The notes beneath the pieces are model-generated. The model ran no database searches. It was not told the origin of the DNA and saw nothing but the letters and a program-made list of their open reading frames with translations. The position numbers and the translations under genes were made by a program. Below are positions 11,641 through 23,545 of a stretch of DNA of 64,000 bases, in pieces. Positions within the stretch are counted from its first letter, which is position 1, and the number at the start of each line of letters is the position of its first letter. This DNA comes from Apostichopus japonicus. Its lineage: Eukaryota; Echinodermata; Holothuroidea; Aspidochirotida; Stichopodidae. Location: positions 14,295,001 through 14,359,000 of the forward strand of contig NC_092580.1 of assembly GCF_037975245.1 (NCBI RefSeq), given 5' to 3'.

Positions 11641-11841
11641 TATCGTGTAAAATGTATCCTTTTCTTTATTAGTTGCATTACTTATAGCAGTTTTTGTTTG
11701 TGGTAAATTTAAACACAAAAGCTAATCCTCTTTTCTTCCTGATAAATGTATCATCTGTTTTTCTTTTCATTTACTCATTTCTTTTATTTTATGTGTGATA
11801 TGTACCGTTGTATACCTTCTCTCAAATAGCATATATATTTA

Positions 11842-11922
<81 letters not shown>

Positions 11923-12277
11923 TACCTCGTGTAAAATGTATCCTTTTCTTTATTATTTGCATTACTTAAAGCAATTTTTGTGGTAAATTCATCATATCGT
12001 TTTATTTTTATTTACTTATCTCTTTTATTATATGTGTGATATGTACCGTTGTATACCTTCTCTCAAATAGCATATATATTTAGTATATATATATATATAT
12101 ATATATGAGTACCTCGTGTAAAATGTATCCTTTTCTTTATTATTTGTATTACTTAAAGCAATTGTTTGTGGTAAATTTATCATCTTTTTTCTTTTTATTT
12201 ACTTATCTCTTTTATTTTATGTGTGATATGTACCGTTGTATACCTTCTCTCAAATAGCATATATATTTAGTATATAT

Positions 12278-12309
<32 letters not shown>

Positions 12310-12468
12310 GAGTACCTCGTGTAAAATGTATCCTTTTCTTTATTATTTGCATTACTTAAAGCAATTTCTTGTGGTCAGTTTATCATCCATATTTCTTTTT
12401 ATTTACATATCTCTTTTAGTATGTGTGATATATGTACCGTTGTATACCTTCTCTCAAACAGCATTATT
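11641..12468 (+). repeat. Tandem repeat of about 190-280 bp units with (TA)n tracts
   Basis: Four units share TCGTGTAAAATGTATCC, CTTTTCTTTATTA, TGATATGTACCGTTGTATAC and CTTCTCTCAAATAGCATA, each linked by a (TA)n tract of different length (the longest at 11,843-11,919). The last unit ends near 12,465 with AAACAGCAT instead of AAATAGCAT. This is a minisatellite-like array in which the TA microsatellite has expanded separately in each unit. Confidence 0.85.
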
Positions 12469-12684
12469 ATTCAAACCACATTAACTCGTTGTACAATTGT
12501 TACTCAAGAGTTTCACGCGTTTGAGCGATCAATGTCTGATGATCTCTTTTTGTAACGCCATCCCCTACCCCAAGTGACGCCACGCCACTTGGGGCTGATG
12601 GTAATTAACAATAACTGATTATTTTATAAGTTTAATATCAACTGCAGAGATCCTGTTTAATCAGTTAATATCAATTTCCAACAG

Positions 12685-12792
12685 ATTGTCTGGTAAATCC
12701 GTGTGCGACGGATTGTCGATGTTTCTTTATCAACAACAGTGTCTATGGTAACTGTCCAGGCGAGAAATTCCTGTTACCCCCATGTGACACAG
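12685..12792 (+). CDS. Cys-rich secreted-protein gene, six-Cys exon
   Basis: A 108-bp stop-free exon after CCAACAG and before GTATAT, phase 1-1. The 36 codons hold six Cys with spacing C-x4-C-x3-C-x1-C-x11-C-x13-C, beginning (D)CLVNPCATDCRCFF and ending PPCDT, and one sequon (NNS). This is a small disulfide-rich module of the kind found in extracellular proteins; I cannot name the domain. It joins in frame to the EGF-like exon at 13,022, with 229 bp of intron between. Confidence 0.7.
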
Positions 12793-13021
12793 GTATATAG
12801 TAATACTTTTTTTTAAATATCTTTTTATAGCTTTAAATTAAGTCGATGTTCAGTTTTACCAGTGTATATGCTTGCAACAAGTTTATATCTCTAGATTAAT
12901 GCATAATATAAGTTTGAAACAGTTACACACTCCCTCGTTTTTAGACTAAAAATATACCCAAGTAAAGATTAAATTAATGCATATCCCGTAATGGTTTTAT
13001 TTTCATTTTGTTTCCATGAAG

Positions 13022-13137
13022 ATCCACCGGAATGTAGTGTCATGAACAATTCCTGTGGACCAGACGAAAAATGCCTTACGTTCGCGGGCATGTCTTATTG
13101 CGTCTGTAAGGGTGGTGTCATCAAAGATCAGTGTTAA
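13022..13137 (+). CDS. Cys-rich secreted-protein gene, terminal EGF-like exon
   Basis: After TTTCCATGAAG the frame (phase 1) reads (D)PPECSVMNNSCGPDEKC and ends VIKDQC followed by TAA at 13,135-13,137. Six Cys are spaced C-x6-C-x5-C-x8-C-x1-C-x8-C, the EGF-like pattern, including the C-x-C before the last loop. The product is therefore an extracellular or secreted protein ending directly after its EGF module, with no transmembrane anchor downstream. A GTGAGT four bases after the stop suggests a 3'-UTR intron, with a possible acceptor TATCTTCAG at about 13,450-13,458. Confidence 0.75.
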
Positions 13138-14063
13138 ATCGGTGAGTATTTTGTATTACATTTATGCATTGAAAAATACAGATTAAGTGCGGCGCTCTTC
13201 GGGAAGTCGGGAAGAAGAGTACGAAGCTTTTAGTTTGGCTGTACTATATACCTTGTGTATAGCTAGTATCTATTATTTTCAAACGGACTCGTGATACACG
13301 TGATATACGGTCACAACCTCGTTGCAAGGAGCTAGACTGTTTGTGAGGGAGTGGGTCAGTTAAGGTCGTTTGGTTTTCGTGTCCAGGCGCTGTCTACATT
13401 TGTGACTTTTCTTAATTAAACAGTATTCCCTCGCTTTACTTTCCTTCTATCTTCAGGTGTACGAAAAGTACGGCTTGGGAGTTTATACGAAAACCAGACA
13501 TGCGCCCTCACATTAATGAAGTACGCGAAACAGTGAGATGACTATAAATAACTTAACCCAACTTTCTCCCTGAGCTGTTTGTAATGTACGTAGCAGTGAT
13601 AAAGACAACAGCTGTGGAGGTTTATGAAACAATGGCTCTGATATCCCAACCTTACTTTTTGTTTTTTTTTCATCTCTATTGCAAGCGGAATATATTTAGT
13701 TTTTGTGGGTTTCTTTAAGTTCAATCATTTGATACAAGATTTATTTCTTCTTGGTTTTAGTTTTCATTACATATACTTTAGTTTTTTTTCTATATTTTGC
13801 AGTGAGGAAGTAGGGAGCTTTTGCATTATTCGAATGGAAATTACTCATATACAAGTGATAAGAATTTTGTGTTTAAAGAAGAAAAACAAAAATATTTACA
13901 TTTTATTAAAAGTTGACGTGTTTGACGTAAAAATGTTATCCTGACTGTAAACCTAAGACTCAAAAAAAGAGAAAAATCTATTATTCTTGATTTAATTTTT
14001 ACGTATAGCTATTGTATTACAGAAATGTTGGAAATGACAGCACCATTTTTTGCATCCAACGCA

Positions 14064-14069
14064 AATAAA
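14064..14069 (+). terminator. Candidate poly(A) signal AATAAA of the Cys-rich gene
   Basis: AATAAA lies about 930 bp after the stop, in a T-rich 3' region. Another AATAAA is at about 14,488. Which is used cannot be told from sequence alone. Confidence 0.35.
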
Positions 14070-14109
14070 TACATTGTACAATATGATGTCGAAATGCATG
14101 GTTATACTG

Positions 14110-15600
14110 AAACTCTATGATCTTGTTGATTTAAATGTCATTTTAACGTTGAATGTTAATACGGTATAGGTTTTTTTTTTTACAACAAATTTGATTTTCT
14201 GGTGAACAAGTAACAGTTTAAGACCCTTTCGAATTTATTAACCAATGTTAAAAGTGTATCTCAGATGGTGAAGGTTCCAATCCATAATTTTTCTACTTTT
14301 CATATTGCTTCTTATCCCATACCGTTGACTGTTTTTAGCTAACTGAAGGTTTTGGCAATTCTTTATGTTTATGTCTCCAATATATTCAGAAGTAAAATGC
14401 ATTAAAAAATTGGTAAAAGAAGAATTATTGTTTTAAGTACAAGGTGTATTTGTTATGATATGTTAATTACTTACTGTAGCAGCTACAATAAAGCGTTTGG
14501 GTTAATTAAACCATTTTTTTAAAGCTGTTTTTAACTGTTTTTTAGCTGTTTCAAAACATTTCACTCATCCATGAACCCACCACCCGAAATACCGGCACAC
14601 CTCAATTATCGACGGAGCCGGGAAGTTGTTAAGACTGCACTCGGTCAGTGCTGCATGATGTTTTCGGAGTGCGGTGATTGTTGGGTTTTAATGCATCATT
14701 GAATCAGGGAGTTCGTTGACTAGCAGTAAATAATATGCTAGTCGTAAACCGGGAATAAGTTCCAAACTAGTTTTACATCAATTCACCAACCTAGAAGTAT
14801 ACACTATATGATACACTGAAATATAACAACTTAATTTTGACAGTACGAAAAAGCGGGTGTTTGTTTCGCAGAGAAAAGAACTTGATTTCCAGTATAGCCT
14901 ATATAGTAGTATATAGTCAACCACATTGATAATTAAAAGTAAAAACACCTTCACCGGCAACTAAAAAGCGGTGATTCTAACTAATACGTCTACGGACGAA
15001 TGTGCATCTGTTGCTTGTTTGTTTTCGATTGATTTTGTTCCATAAAATTGTAAACAGTTGTCAGTGTGCATCAACTTCTATTCCATATCACAGTGATGAA
15101 CTATTTGGTGCACATCATCTTTATTACGTTAGCTTAATGGATGACTTCGCTTTATGATATACTAATATATCAGCTGTCACCACCGCCCCCCCCCCCTCCC
15201 CCAAAGCCCCCAAGTTCCGGGTTGTACATTGTTATCCAGTGAAGTACGGTATTAGATATTATAGTAGTCAATGGTAACGGGTGGTAAGTACGTGGTATTC
15301 TGAAGGGGCCAGAAAAGATCTCTCTGATCTCTTCTCATCCCAGGTTCTCCACCTACCCTACCCCTCCCCTCCCTCCCCTCCTCCTCTCTTCCGGTTAGCA
15401 AAGGATTATTTCATTGAAAAATTTCGCTTAGAAGTTGAAGATATTATATGTACTTATAGTCACTGGCAATGATTGTCAGGTGATAGGGGTAAAGTACAAA
15501 ATAGTTCCATTCCAATGGAACTTATACATATTTATAACTTTGCAAGTAATGACCACTATATGTCTCAATGTAGGACTCATTTTACAGAGTCCTCGGCATC
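14110..15600. other. Intergenic between the Cys-rich gene and the phosphatase
   Basis: No exon recognised. Contains C-rich runs at 15,186-15,205 and a CT-rich stretch at 15,352-15,390. Short open frames at 15,281 and 15,473 have no family features. Confidence 0.45.
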
Positions 15601-15627
15601 ATTGCGAACGATGACTTGCGTTTGTGA

Positions 15628-15885
15628 TCGGTTTCCGGCGTGCAAAGCCGCCATTTTTTGTCTTTGGTGGAAATTGATTCCAGTCTTGATCCTAATTATG
15701 ACCATTAAACCACTGTATCTTAGCTCCAATTCCATATGTCAAAACGTCTTAAAGAAACTGAGGCAATCTAGCGCATGCGCAAGATGAAGATAAAGCTTTT
15801 GAAAGCACCTTAGTGTAAAGTTTCTAATCAGGGACAGCGGGAAATAGGTTTCAATCTGGGGGCTTACACAAACTTCCGGCACTGC
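15628..15885 (+). promoter_or_regulatory. Candidate promoter of the phosphatase gene
   Basis: Several motifs of CpG-type animal promoters cluster here: a YY1-like GCCGCCATTTT (15,647-15,657), a perfect palindromic NRF1-like GCGCATGCGC (15,771-15,780) and ETS-like TTCCGG cores (near 15,632 and 15,872). The cluster lies about 0.8 kb upstream of the phosphatase ATG and faces a locally CG-richer stretch. The motif identities are established, but their use here is inference, and the intervening 5' UTR or an untranslated first exon is not resolved. Confidence 0.4.
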
Positions 15886-16074
15886 TTGTAACTTTCACTT
15901 GAGTGCCCAAACCAGGAAGTTACCTTCACATGGCTTTCCAACAAAATGTTCATTGTCCGCAATGTCCAGTATTTGAGTGTTTATGCAATAACGGGTATTT
16001 TGGTAGGTAACAAAGGAGAAACTCTAATAACGAAAATTGGAAAGTGCCCTCTGTATTTATGTTTTACAAAAAGT

Positions 16075-16098
16075 GAAGACGACCTGCAGAAGGAATTT
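16075..16098 (+). other. Echo of phosphatase exon 1 (EDDLQKEF)
   Basis: These 24 bases encode EDDLQKEF, identical in protein to the eight residues of exon 1 at 16,721-16,744. The two DNA copies differ at four positions, all synonymous (CTG/TTA, GAA/GAG, TTT/TTC). The copy lies in an open frame from 15,946 to 16,146. It could be a partial exon duplication, an alternative upstream exon or a remnant; no good GT donor sits at the matching position. Confidence 0.5.
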
Positions 16099-16648
16099 GG
16101 TCTTTCAGATGTTATTGGGTTGGTGGAGGTGGGATCATTATACTGACAACCTCACCGGTGATCGGGGAGTTGCCCAGCTCAACTTTTGTAATTCTACTGC
16201 AGCCTCCCTGTAGAAAGTATTTAGAAACAGTGACAATATCCACATCAATCGAGTGGTGCCGTTATGACTCAGTCGGACCATTCACTGTAAACTTCCTGGT
16301 TCAACGTATAGACGACCATCGTTGAGGCTAGTAGTTGATTTCTATTCGATTAGTACAACTGTATTATAGCACACGAACAAACACTACTACGCTCGCAGGC
16401 TAATAAAGCAGCGACCTTCGGATAAAAGTTTGCGGAAGTTACGAACACCTTACACTATACATGTTGCATTTAACGTAGTTTCACACTACCGTCGTGTGAA
16501 CGAGTAGTACTTGTATGTGAAGACTTAAATCGGTAGCAGGAACAATCATGTCAACGTGTGGTTTATGATTCTCTCATTTCTCTACAATTCGATTTGTAAG
16601 AAAGCACCTTTCAGTTTTGAATGTTGCATGATATAAACATCTACTTCC

Positions 16649-16747
16649 ATGGCTTACGAAGATAATTTAAAGGATTTTATAAGTGCTCACAAAGAAATAT
16701 TAGAAGCTAAACAGAATGGTGAAGACGACTTACAGAAGGAGTTCACG
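16649..16747 (+). CDS. PTPN12: PEST-group protein tyrosine phosphatase, exon 1 (start codon)
   Basis: First coding exon of a non-receptor protein tyrosine phosphatase of the PTPN12/PTPN18/PTPN22 group. These cytosolic enzymes remove phosphate from phosphotyrosine; human PTPN12 acts on adhesion and cytoskeletal proteins such as p130Cas. The 33 codons from ATG 16,649 begin MAYEDNLKDFISAHKEI and contain NGEDDLQKEF, which matches the NGEDNFARDF stretch of human PTPN12 in position and spacing, so this ATG is well supported. The donor is GTAAGT, phase 0. Twelve exons follow one another in frame to the window end, giving about 385 residues that cover the whole catalytic domain; the long PEST tail lies beyond the window. 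The gene is called PTPN12-like; invertebrates probably have a single ancestor of the three vertebrate paralogues. Confidence 0.9.
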
Positions 16748-17858
16748 GTAAGTTGCTGTCTGCTCGAAAAGTACAAACAAACTGCAATACAGGCCTAGGC
16801 TTACGTTACGGTTTGTGTTGCCATGCAGAGACCACCGTAAGTTGGAAAAGTATTAACGCTTTTCGATACTTTTAGTGACACGACAGGTAGATATGGATAA
16901 TAGTTTGGAGCTGAGGCTAACATAATATATTCTGTATTAATTGTAATGCATACAAGGTCAGTACACACAATGCAGGTTGGATTGGGAAAGAATGGCACAG
17001 GGTAAAATGGGTTGATCATGGGTTTAACTAGCAGTTTGGGGGTCTTTCCAAGTTAAGCATTTATAGTGTTAACTATTGTAACATAGACCTAAACCATAAA
17101 CATGTACAATGTCAGTGAGAATAATGTACTGGCCTTCATCCAGTCACTTGTGCTCCCATCATACTATATGCTGGCCACACAGTACAAGGGACTACTTAAG
17201 AATAGGCAGGGAGTCATCCGAGAGTGCTTTGAAATTGTAACATATGTATGTCATCGGCAACTTTTGGTGAACATATTTACCAAACTTGCAGGTGGTCAAC
17301 TCTGCCAGATTGATCATGTATTGTAATGAGCATACACTGTAGGCCTATCCAGTTATTTTCATTAAAGTCTAAGAAAATAAATCACTATTAATCAAATCTC
17401 TCATCATCGCAGCACATGTAGAGGATAACTCTTAGGGGGATTATGTCCTCAGAATGTGTCATTTTTTAAAGTAAAAGAAATGAAAACGAAATAGAGGCCT
17501 CAGATAGATGCCCTGGGATACAGTTCGTAAACGGTACTACACCACAGATGGTACCCTATCTGTTTAAACCTGTACGAGGAGACGTCCAATTGGTACAGTT
17601 GGTTACCTTACAAGTGCATAATTAGTCAGATGCCGTTTCAAATTGATGGAGAAATATATTCCAAACTTTTTTCAAAATTCATATTGCATTGAATTACAAT
17701 CTATAGCAGTGGAGAAGGTTATAAATGACTTGCAAATTACCAAATATATCCAACCGAATCCCCCCCCCCCCCCACCCCCCAAAAAGGTAAGTTCAGAGAA
17801 GTTAGCATTTTGCCTTTATTATGTACTCTTTGTGTATTTAAATTGTTTCATGATTCAG
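16748..17858 (+). other. Phosphatase intron 1
   Basis: An intron with GTAAGT...ATTCAG borders. It contains a C-rich tract with one A (17,760-17,780). No gene or mobile element recognised. Confidence 0.8.
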
Positions 17859-17961
17859 GCCTTGAAGTCCCAGGCGGGTAAAGTGAAGCAAGATAAAGCA
17901 ACCACTGCCGGAGAGAAACCAGCTAACTTTAGAAAAAATAGATATAAAGATATTCTGCCAT
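17859..17961 (+). CDS. PTPN12: PEST-group phosphatase, exon 2 (KNRYKDILP)
   Basis: A 103-bp exon, acceptor GATTCAG and donor GTAAGT, entering in phase 0 and leaving in phase 1. It starts ALKSQAGKVKQDKATTAGEK and ends in FRKNRYKDILP. The KNRYKDILP motif is the conserved N-terminal signature of classical tyrosine phosphatase domains, leading to the phosphotyrosine-recognition loop. The preceding TAGEK matches the TATGEKEENVKKNRYKDILP region of human PTPN12. Confidence 0.95.
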
Positions 17962-20707
17962 GTAAGTATAATCTGCATATTTTCATATTTTCATCAAAAA
18001 CAAAAACAAAACAAGAACATTTATGAGGAAGAAGAAATTGACTATTTGCTTTCCTATGAAAACATTTCTTAAGTGTACAAACGTTTCAGGTAAGATAATG
18101 TAGAGAGCCCCTCTAAAAGATGAGGTAAAATACATAATACATAGTTAAACAAACTGTTTATTGTAAATGTAACCTTTGTTCATCTAAGAAGGAGCTTCAC
18201 TTAGATAGTATTTGCAGATCTATTCTCCATGGAATTGGTGGTTTAGTTTTTCTACAGTATGACTGATCATATTTTAACTTGTGTTAAACATTTTGAGCCT
18301 AGCTTGAACGTTGAACCCTAACATCCTGCTCAAAGTTAGTTGATAGATCGATTCTATGACTGCAGTTTAATATAACTTACAAATCAATTGGAACAACTCT
18401 AAAAGAAGGATATTAAACATGCCATTTAAATTCATCTTCATATTTCTATGTTTTTTCCCCGTATTTTCGACTACCTGCTCAAATGATCAATGTCTCTATT
18501 CTTCTGAAATTTGGTCTTTCTGTTACCCTCTCTTGTATGGATACAGTAGATAGTGGGTTGGTCCAAGCATTTGAATTTGTTTAAGTTTGGTCGTTTGGGC
18601 TACTACAGTAGGAGATCTGCTCAGCTCAGCAGCAATGCCCTATAGATGTAAGATACTGTATATTCTAAGGTGAAGTCAGTACAGATTTCTCACTGTAATA
18701 TTGAACTAGCTTGAGTTAATTTTTCTGAGATATAAAAATTATGAGCCCTTTTCTAATACATTTTGCCTTTGAACATTTTCCATCCACTAAAATCTAAAAT
18801 ATCAACTCTTAAAGGGTTGACTTCATTTTGGCTCCCTGAACTATGTGCACAGTAGAACTGTAACCTACTAAATGTAGGTAAATAGCTCTGTGATACATAT
18901 AGATACATACACAATTAGTACTGTCTGCAGGGGTTAACCTTTTAAACTGGAATAGTAACCTACAAACTAGCTGTGCCTGGCTGTTTCAATAGTACTTATC
19001 TTGAAACATGTGGTGTTAACGTTTGTGAAATATTAAATCAGTGTTTATATTGTAATTATATCAGTAAGTCTGATCTTAAAACTTGATTCGGACTATGGCC
19101 TAGCAAATTTTTAACTCTCTGCCACATGAAATATTCTGTACTACTACATGTAGATCTACTCCTGGTATCTGTTACTTCCTTCTCCTGTTAAGTGCTTGAT
19201 GCTATCATTGCTATGGCGATTAGAGATTTCCATGCATTCCTAATTCTGTCTGTCTGTTGTATATATTTATTGTGGGGTTCATACAGTAGCTTTACATACA
19301 TATCCTGTTCTTTCTATCAGAGACTGTGCATTGCTGCATTGAGTTGAATTTTCCATCACGTGGTATTATATGTCATTGTCATAGAGAGAAATATATATTT
19401 ATCTTCTTTCAAATTGTCTTTAGCAACGAAGATATTATAACATCTAGCAGGAGAGTCCCAGAAATAACGGAATTTGGTTATAAAGTACTTCAAACAATAA
19501 AAAAAGAAAATATATATGCGTTATATTTGTGAGACACAACAATTTGTGCAATTTGACCCAGACTACATATTTCTCCTACTGTACAGTGTACATATTGGTC
19601 ATTTTTTGTTTTATTTTGCTGCATTTTCTCTGACAACCAAATTCGCTGTTTGGACAACCGAAACAAAAAGTTACCGGTTGTCCCTGCGACAACCTGAAAA
19701 AAATTCTTTACAAAAATTTGTCCTTAATATATCCTTGTTGAAATTGAGCATGCATGGTAACCATTAAATGACTCTCTAACATATTGGGGAGCAATACTGC
19801 TAGACCTTTTAGCATGATACATTACTAGCTGACTAAAGAATATGCTTTCATATGCAAAACAGTTTTGTATTTTCTTCTTTTCTATATAATTATTATTATT
19901 TTTTTTTATGGGGGGGTGTGAAGTGTCATTCTCTGTGGCAGCAAGTAAGAAATTTATGCTGATACAGACGTGTAGAAAACCATTAGATATTGTCCAACAT
20001 AACACCAACGATGGCACATGAGCAGTTTTCATGCTAAGAAAACAAACATGGCTAGCGCTTCCAGTCACGTAGATCAAGTGCTGTTATCAGGCCTACTAAT
20101 GTGTATAGATCAAGTGCTATTATCAGGTACCTACTAATGTGTAAAGATCAAGTGCTGTTATCAGGCCTACTATATATATATATCAAGTGCTGTTTTCATG
20201 TCTACATATTGTATACAGATCAAGTGCTGTTTTCAGGCTGGCTAATGTATAGATCAAGTGCTATTATCAGGCCTACTAATGTTTATACTGTATATCAAGT
20301 GCTGTTATCAAGTGCTGTTTTTAGGTCTACATATTGTATACAGATCAAGTGCTGTTTTCAGGCTGGCTAATGTATAGATCAAGTGCTGTTCAGGCCTCAT
20401 TATGTATGTAGACCAAGTGCTGTTTTCAGGTCTACTAATGTATCAAATGCTGTTATCAGGCCTAATAATATATCAAGTGCTGTTATCAGGCCTAATTGTG
20501 GAGGGGTCAATACTCACCCAGGGATTGTGCATTGTGTTTCTCAAGATGTGAAGTATATTTGATCCTTGTACACATTGGTTAAATGTTGTGATTTGTTAAC
20601 ACATTCAATTACCTTTTTCTTTCTTTTTTTTTTGATGATGAACTGATTATTTTCATTTCTGACCAAATCAATCTTTCTTGCTCATCTTTCCTGTTGTATC
20701 TGAATAG
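17962..20707 (+). other. Phosphatase intron 2
   Basis: A 2.7-kb AT-rich intron. It contains a stretch at about 19,580-19,672 similar to 26,050-26,150 in intron 3 (shared CTGTACAGTGT, GACAACCAAATT and GACAACC), so a dispersed repeat, and the AGATCAAGTGCTGTT minisatellite at 20,069-20,495. No coding sequence recognised. Confidence 0.8.
20069..20495 (+). repeat. Minisatellite built on ATCAAGTGCTGTTATCAGG
   Basis: About 13 irregular units of 30-50 bp each contain ATCAAGTGCTGTT followed by ATCAGG or TTCAGG and a variable linker (CCTACTAATGTGTATAG or CTGGCTAATGTATAG). Some larger blocks (ACATATTGTATACAG...) are themselves duplicated, showing higher-order growth. Confidence 0.9.
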
Positions 20708-20787
20708 TCGATGAGACTCGGTTTATCCTAAAGACCACAGATGCAAGTCCAGATGGCTATGACTATATTAATGCCAGCTATGTGAGA
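20708..20787 (+). CDS. PTPN12: PEST-group phosphatase, exon 3 (phosphotyrosine loop)
   Basis: An 80-bp exon, acceptor TGAATAG and donor GTAAGT. With the base carried from exon 2 it reads FDETRFILKTTDASPDGYDY and then INASYVR. DYINASYV is the conserved strand after the phosphotyrosine loop of classical phosphatases, and FD-x2-R directly follows KNRYKDILP as in human PTPN12 (FDHSRV). It leaves in phase 0. Confidence 0.95.
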
Positions 20788-22080
20788 GTAAGTATCACAG
20801 AGAAATTTACTTCAATACTCATTTAGTTGTCTCCACTTAAGCCATACACTCTCCCATCTATCAATAAAGTGTCAAAACCGGTCGATTTTCTGGCTCTGCT
20901 TCCCCACTGATCTACTTTCTCTATTACATTGCCCACATTTTTCTTCCATGGGAACCTACCATTCTGAAGAAGAACACCTGAATTTGAGACATACTGTAAG
21001 TAGGAACAGTACATGGTATATGATCATTTGTAAATTACTCAGACCAGTAAGTTCTGAGTTGTCAAATCATCAGAAATCGTAATAAACCGTCATTCATGGT
21101 TGAGCCATTAATTTGTTGAAAATTAATTATTACAACTTTTGCCAGAGAGGGTCATTGCACGATAATTTGTTTACTCAATATTTATGAGAAAATTTAATTT
21201 ATCATACTTAAAGTGGACAAAGTTACATGGTTTGTGTTAGTTTAAGGTTAACCTATGATAGTATAAATATTAATATTAGAGACTTTGTCATACTTTAAAA
21301 TATAGCTCACATCTGTGATGGGACACAAATGAAGGGAATTCAAAAAGAAAATAAGTTTTGAATTGACTTGTTTAAAATCCTTTTTGTGACATCACAGTTT
21401 TTATACAATGTCTTCTCCAAAATAAATAAAAAAATGGAAAAACAAAATTAAACAATGTGTTGGGAAGATGGGATTTGAAGCAATGTACTTCCATTTGCTT
21501 GCTCTTTTACAACATATTTTTGTTACCCTCTGACTTTTGTTGTAATGCCTTACGACCAATTTTGCCATCGCAATCGTTTCCTTTCTATTTTAGGGGCTGA
21601 CAGGTATATATTCCCAAGCTATGATGCCAATGTTTTTGCCTTTTAGTTTAATATATACATTGATATAATATATGAACATGTGGATAGTGGATACACACTA
21701 TAAAGCTTTAAACACACACACAAAAATAAAAAAATAAAAGAAGTCAGAGATGCATGCTATACATATTTAACTGCTGGTGATATTTAACTCTATAGTTGAA
21801 GAAACTAATTTGCATACAGAGCTGTTTAATGGAGACAAGTAATATTAGAAGTAGACTGTAACATCAAAGCTTTGAAGCAAAATGTAATGGTCAAGCCAGG
21901 ATATATGTCATTGCCTTTCAATGACAAAGTTACTTTTTCCTTTTGCAGTAGGATATGTGTCATTTTTAAGATACAGATACTCCTGAGTATTAAGAGTAAT
22001 TTGAAGGAATTTGAAGTCGGAACTTCTGGGCAAAGTAACTTTGATCAGATTTAATAAGATCTGAGTACAGCAAAGGATGA

Positions 22081-22425
22081 TACCATTGAGCATAGTGCTT
22101 TTACTCAGGTCATTTTGGAACCTAGTATTATTGGTAATGTCCTGCACTAGTGTAACATTGAGTACCTACTACTCAGGCTTAAAGAGCCTTATAGTACTCG
22201 TACCAAGGGGAATAGTGCTTGTACTTGGGTCATTTTAGAACCCTAGTATTATTGGTACTGTCCTGTCCTGCGCACTAGTGTAACATTGAGTACCTACTAC
22301 TCAGGCTTAAAGAGCCTTATAGTACTCATACCAAGGGGTATAGTGCTTGTACTTGGGTCATTTTGGAACCTAGTATTATTGGTACTGTCCTGCACTAGTG
22401 TAACATTGAGTACCTACTACCTACT
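22081..22425 (+). repeat. About 121-bp tandem repeat, three copies
   Basis: GTGTAACATTGAGTACCTAC recurs near 22,151, 22,272 and 22,398, together with CATTTTGGAACCTAGTATT or its variant and AATAGTGCTTGTACTTGGG. The third unit is truncated at its right end. Confidence 0.9.
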
Positions 22426-23400
22426 AGGGAATAATTAAATGTTTGTAATTTTATTATTTTCAAATGTTAGTTTGAAATGAATATTAATTAAAAAAAAAAA
22501 CAAGACTTTATAGTACCGTAGCAATACGGTGAATCTTTAAAAATCATGATAGCATGTATTCAATTGCACACACTGTTGATGGAAATGTTTTGAATATATA
22601 CACTATGTAATATGATATATAGTTTTGTAAATACTGTCTGAGCACTACTCTACATGAATGATTAAAGATAAACATACTGGTATATCAGACTTGGTTAAAT
22701 ATTACACTTCATAAAGTGGGGGAAACTTCCCTTATAACACACTTCCTGTTTCTTGCTCTTAAATACGTGTACACTTTATATAACAACATCTATCGAAGTA
22801 AGGTATGGCTACGATTCCTTAATCACCATGATTTTGTAGTAAAACATTGTTGCAAAGGGACAGCAACAAAAACACTAGGAAGTCCTGTTAAAATACTGTA
22901 CAGGTACCATTAGCAAAGATGGAATAACAAATCAAAATATCAATAAACATGTCAAAGAGATATTTAGAGTGGTTTTAGTTTAAAACAAACTGGGACAGTC
23001 ACGTGTGAGTGTGATTTAAGTAGAACATAATGACTCTCACATTCATCAAAGTCAAACCTCACACGACGGTTAATTGACTCCCCCTTATATCGCTGCAGTA
23101 CTTATCAGACCTGACAATAAAATTTGAAAGCCATTATGTGGAAAATTGTGGATTTTTGGGCAGTGTGTGTTTGTGTGTGTGTGCTTAAGCCTACATGACT
23201 TGAAACAAAAATTTGCCACGCATTGGTTTCTGTCGGGAAAACTTCCCAACAGTTATTCAGTTAAAGGTGGACTTAGAGCTCAAACTTCTCATTTTTTTGG
23301 GGACTAGAAATATATGGTAAGACTATATTTCTGCTGAATATTGTACAGTAGAGTGGTTATATGCACAAAGATAAGTCATTCCCCATCTTTATCCCATTGT

Positions 23401-23545
23401 TATCTTAATCTGCCCACTCATCACCTCCCCTACCCTCCCCATCCCAATCCCCTCACTTCCCTCATCCCTCCCTTCCCATCCCCTCTCCATACCCATCCTC
23501 TCATCTTCCTTACCTTTCCCAAACAACACCCTACCCCATACCCAA
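23401..23545 (+). repeat. C/T-rich tract
   Basis: About 145 bp almost free of G on the + strand, with many CCCC and CCTCCC runs (ACCTCCCCTACCCTCCCCAT and so on). A low-complexity polypyrimidine tract; chance open frames read through it on both strands. Confidence 0.85.
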
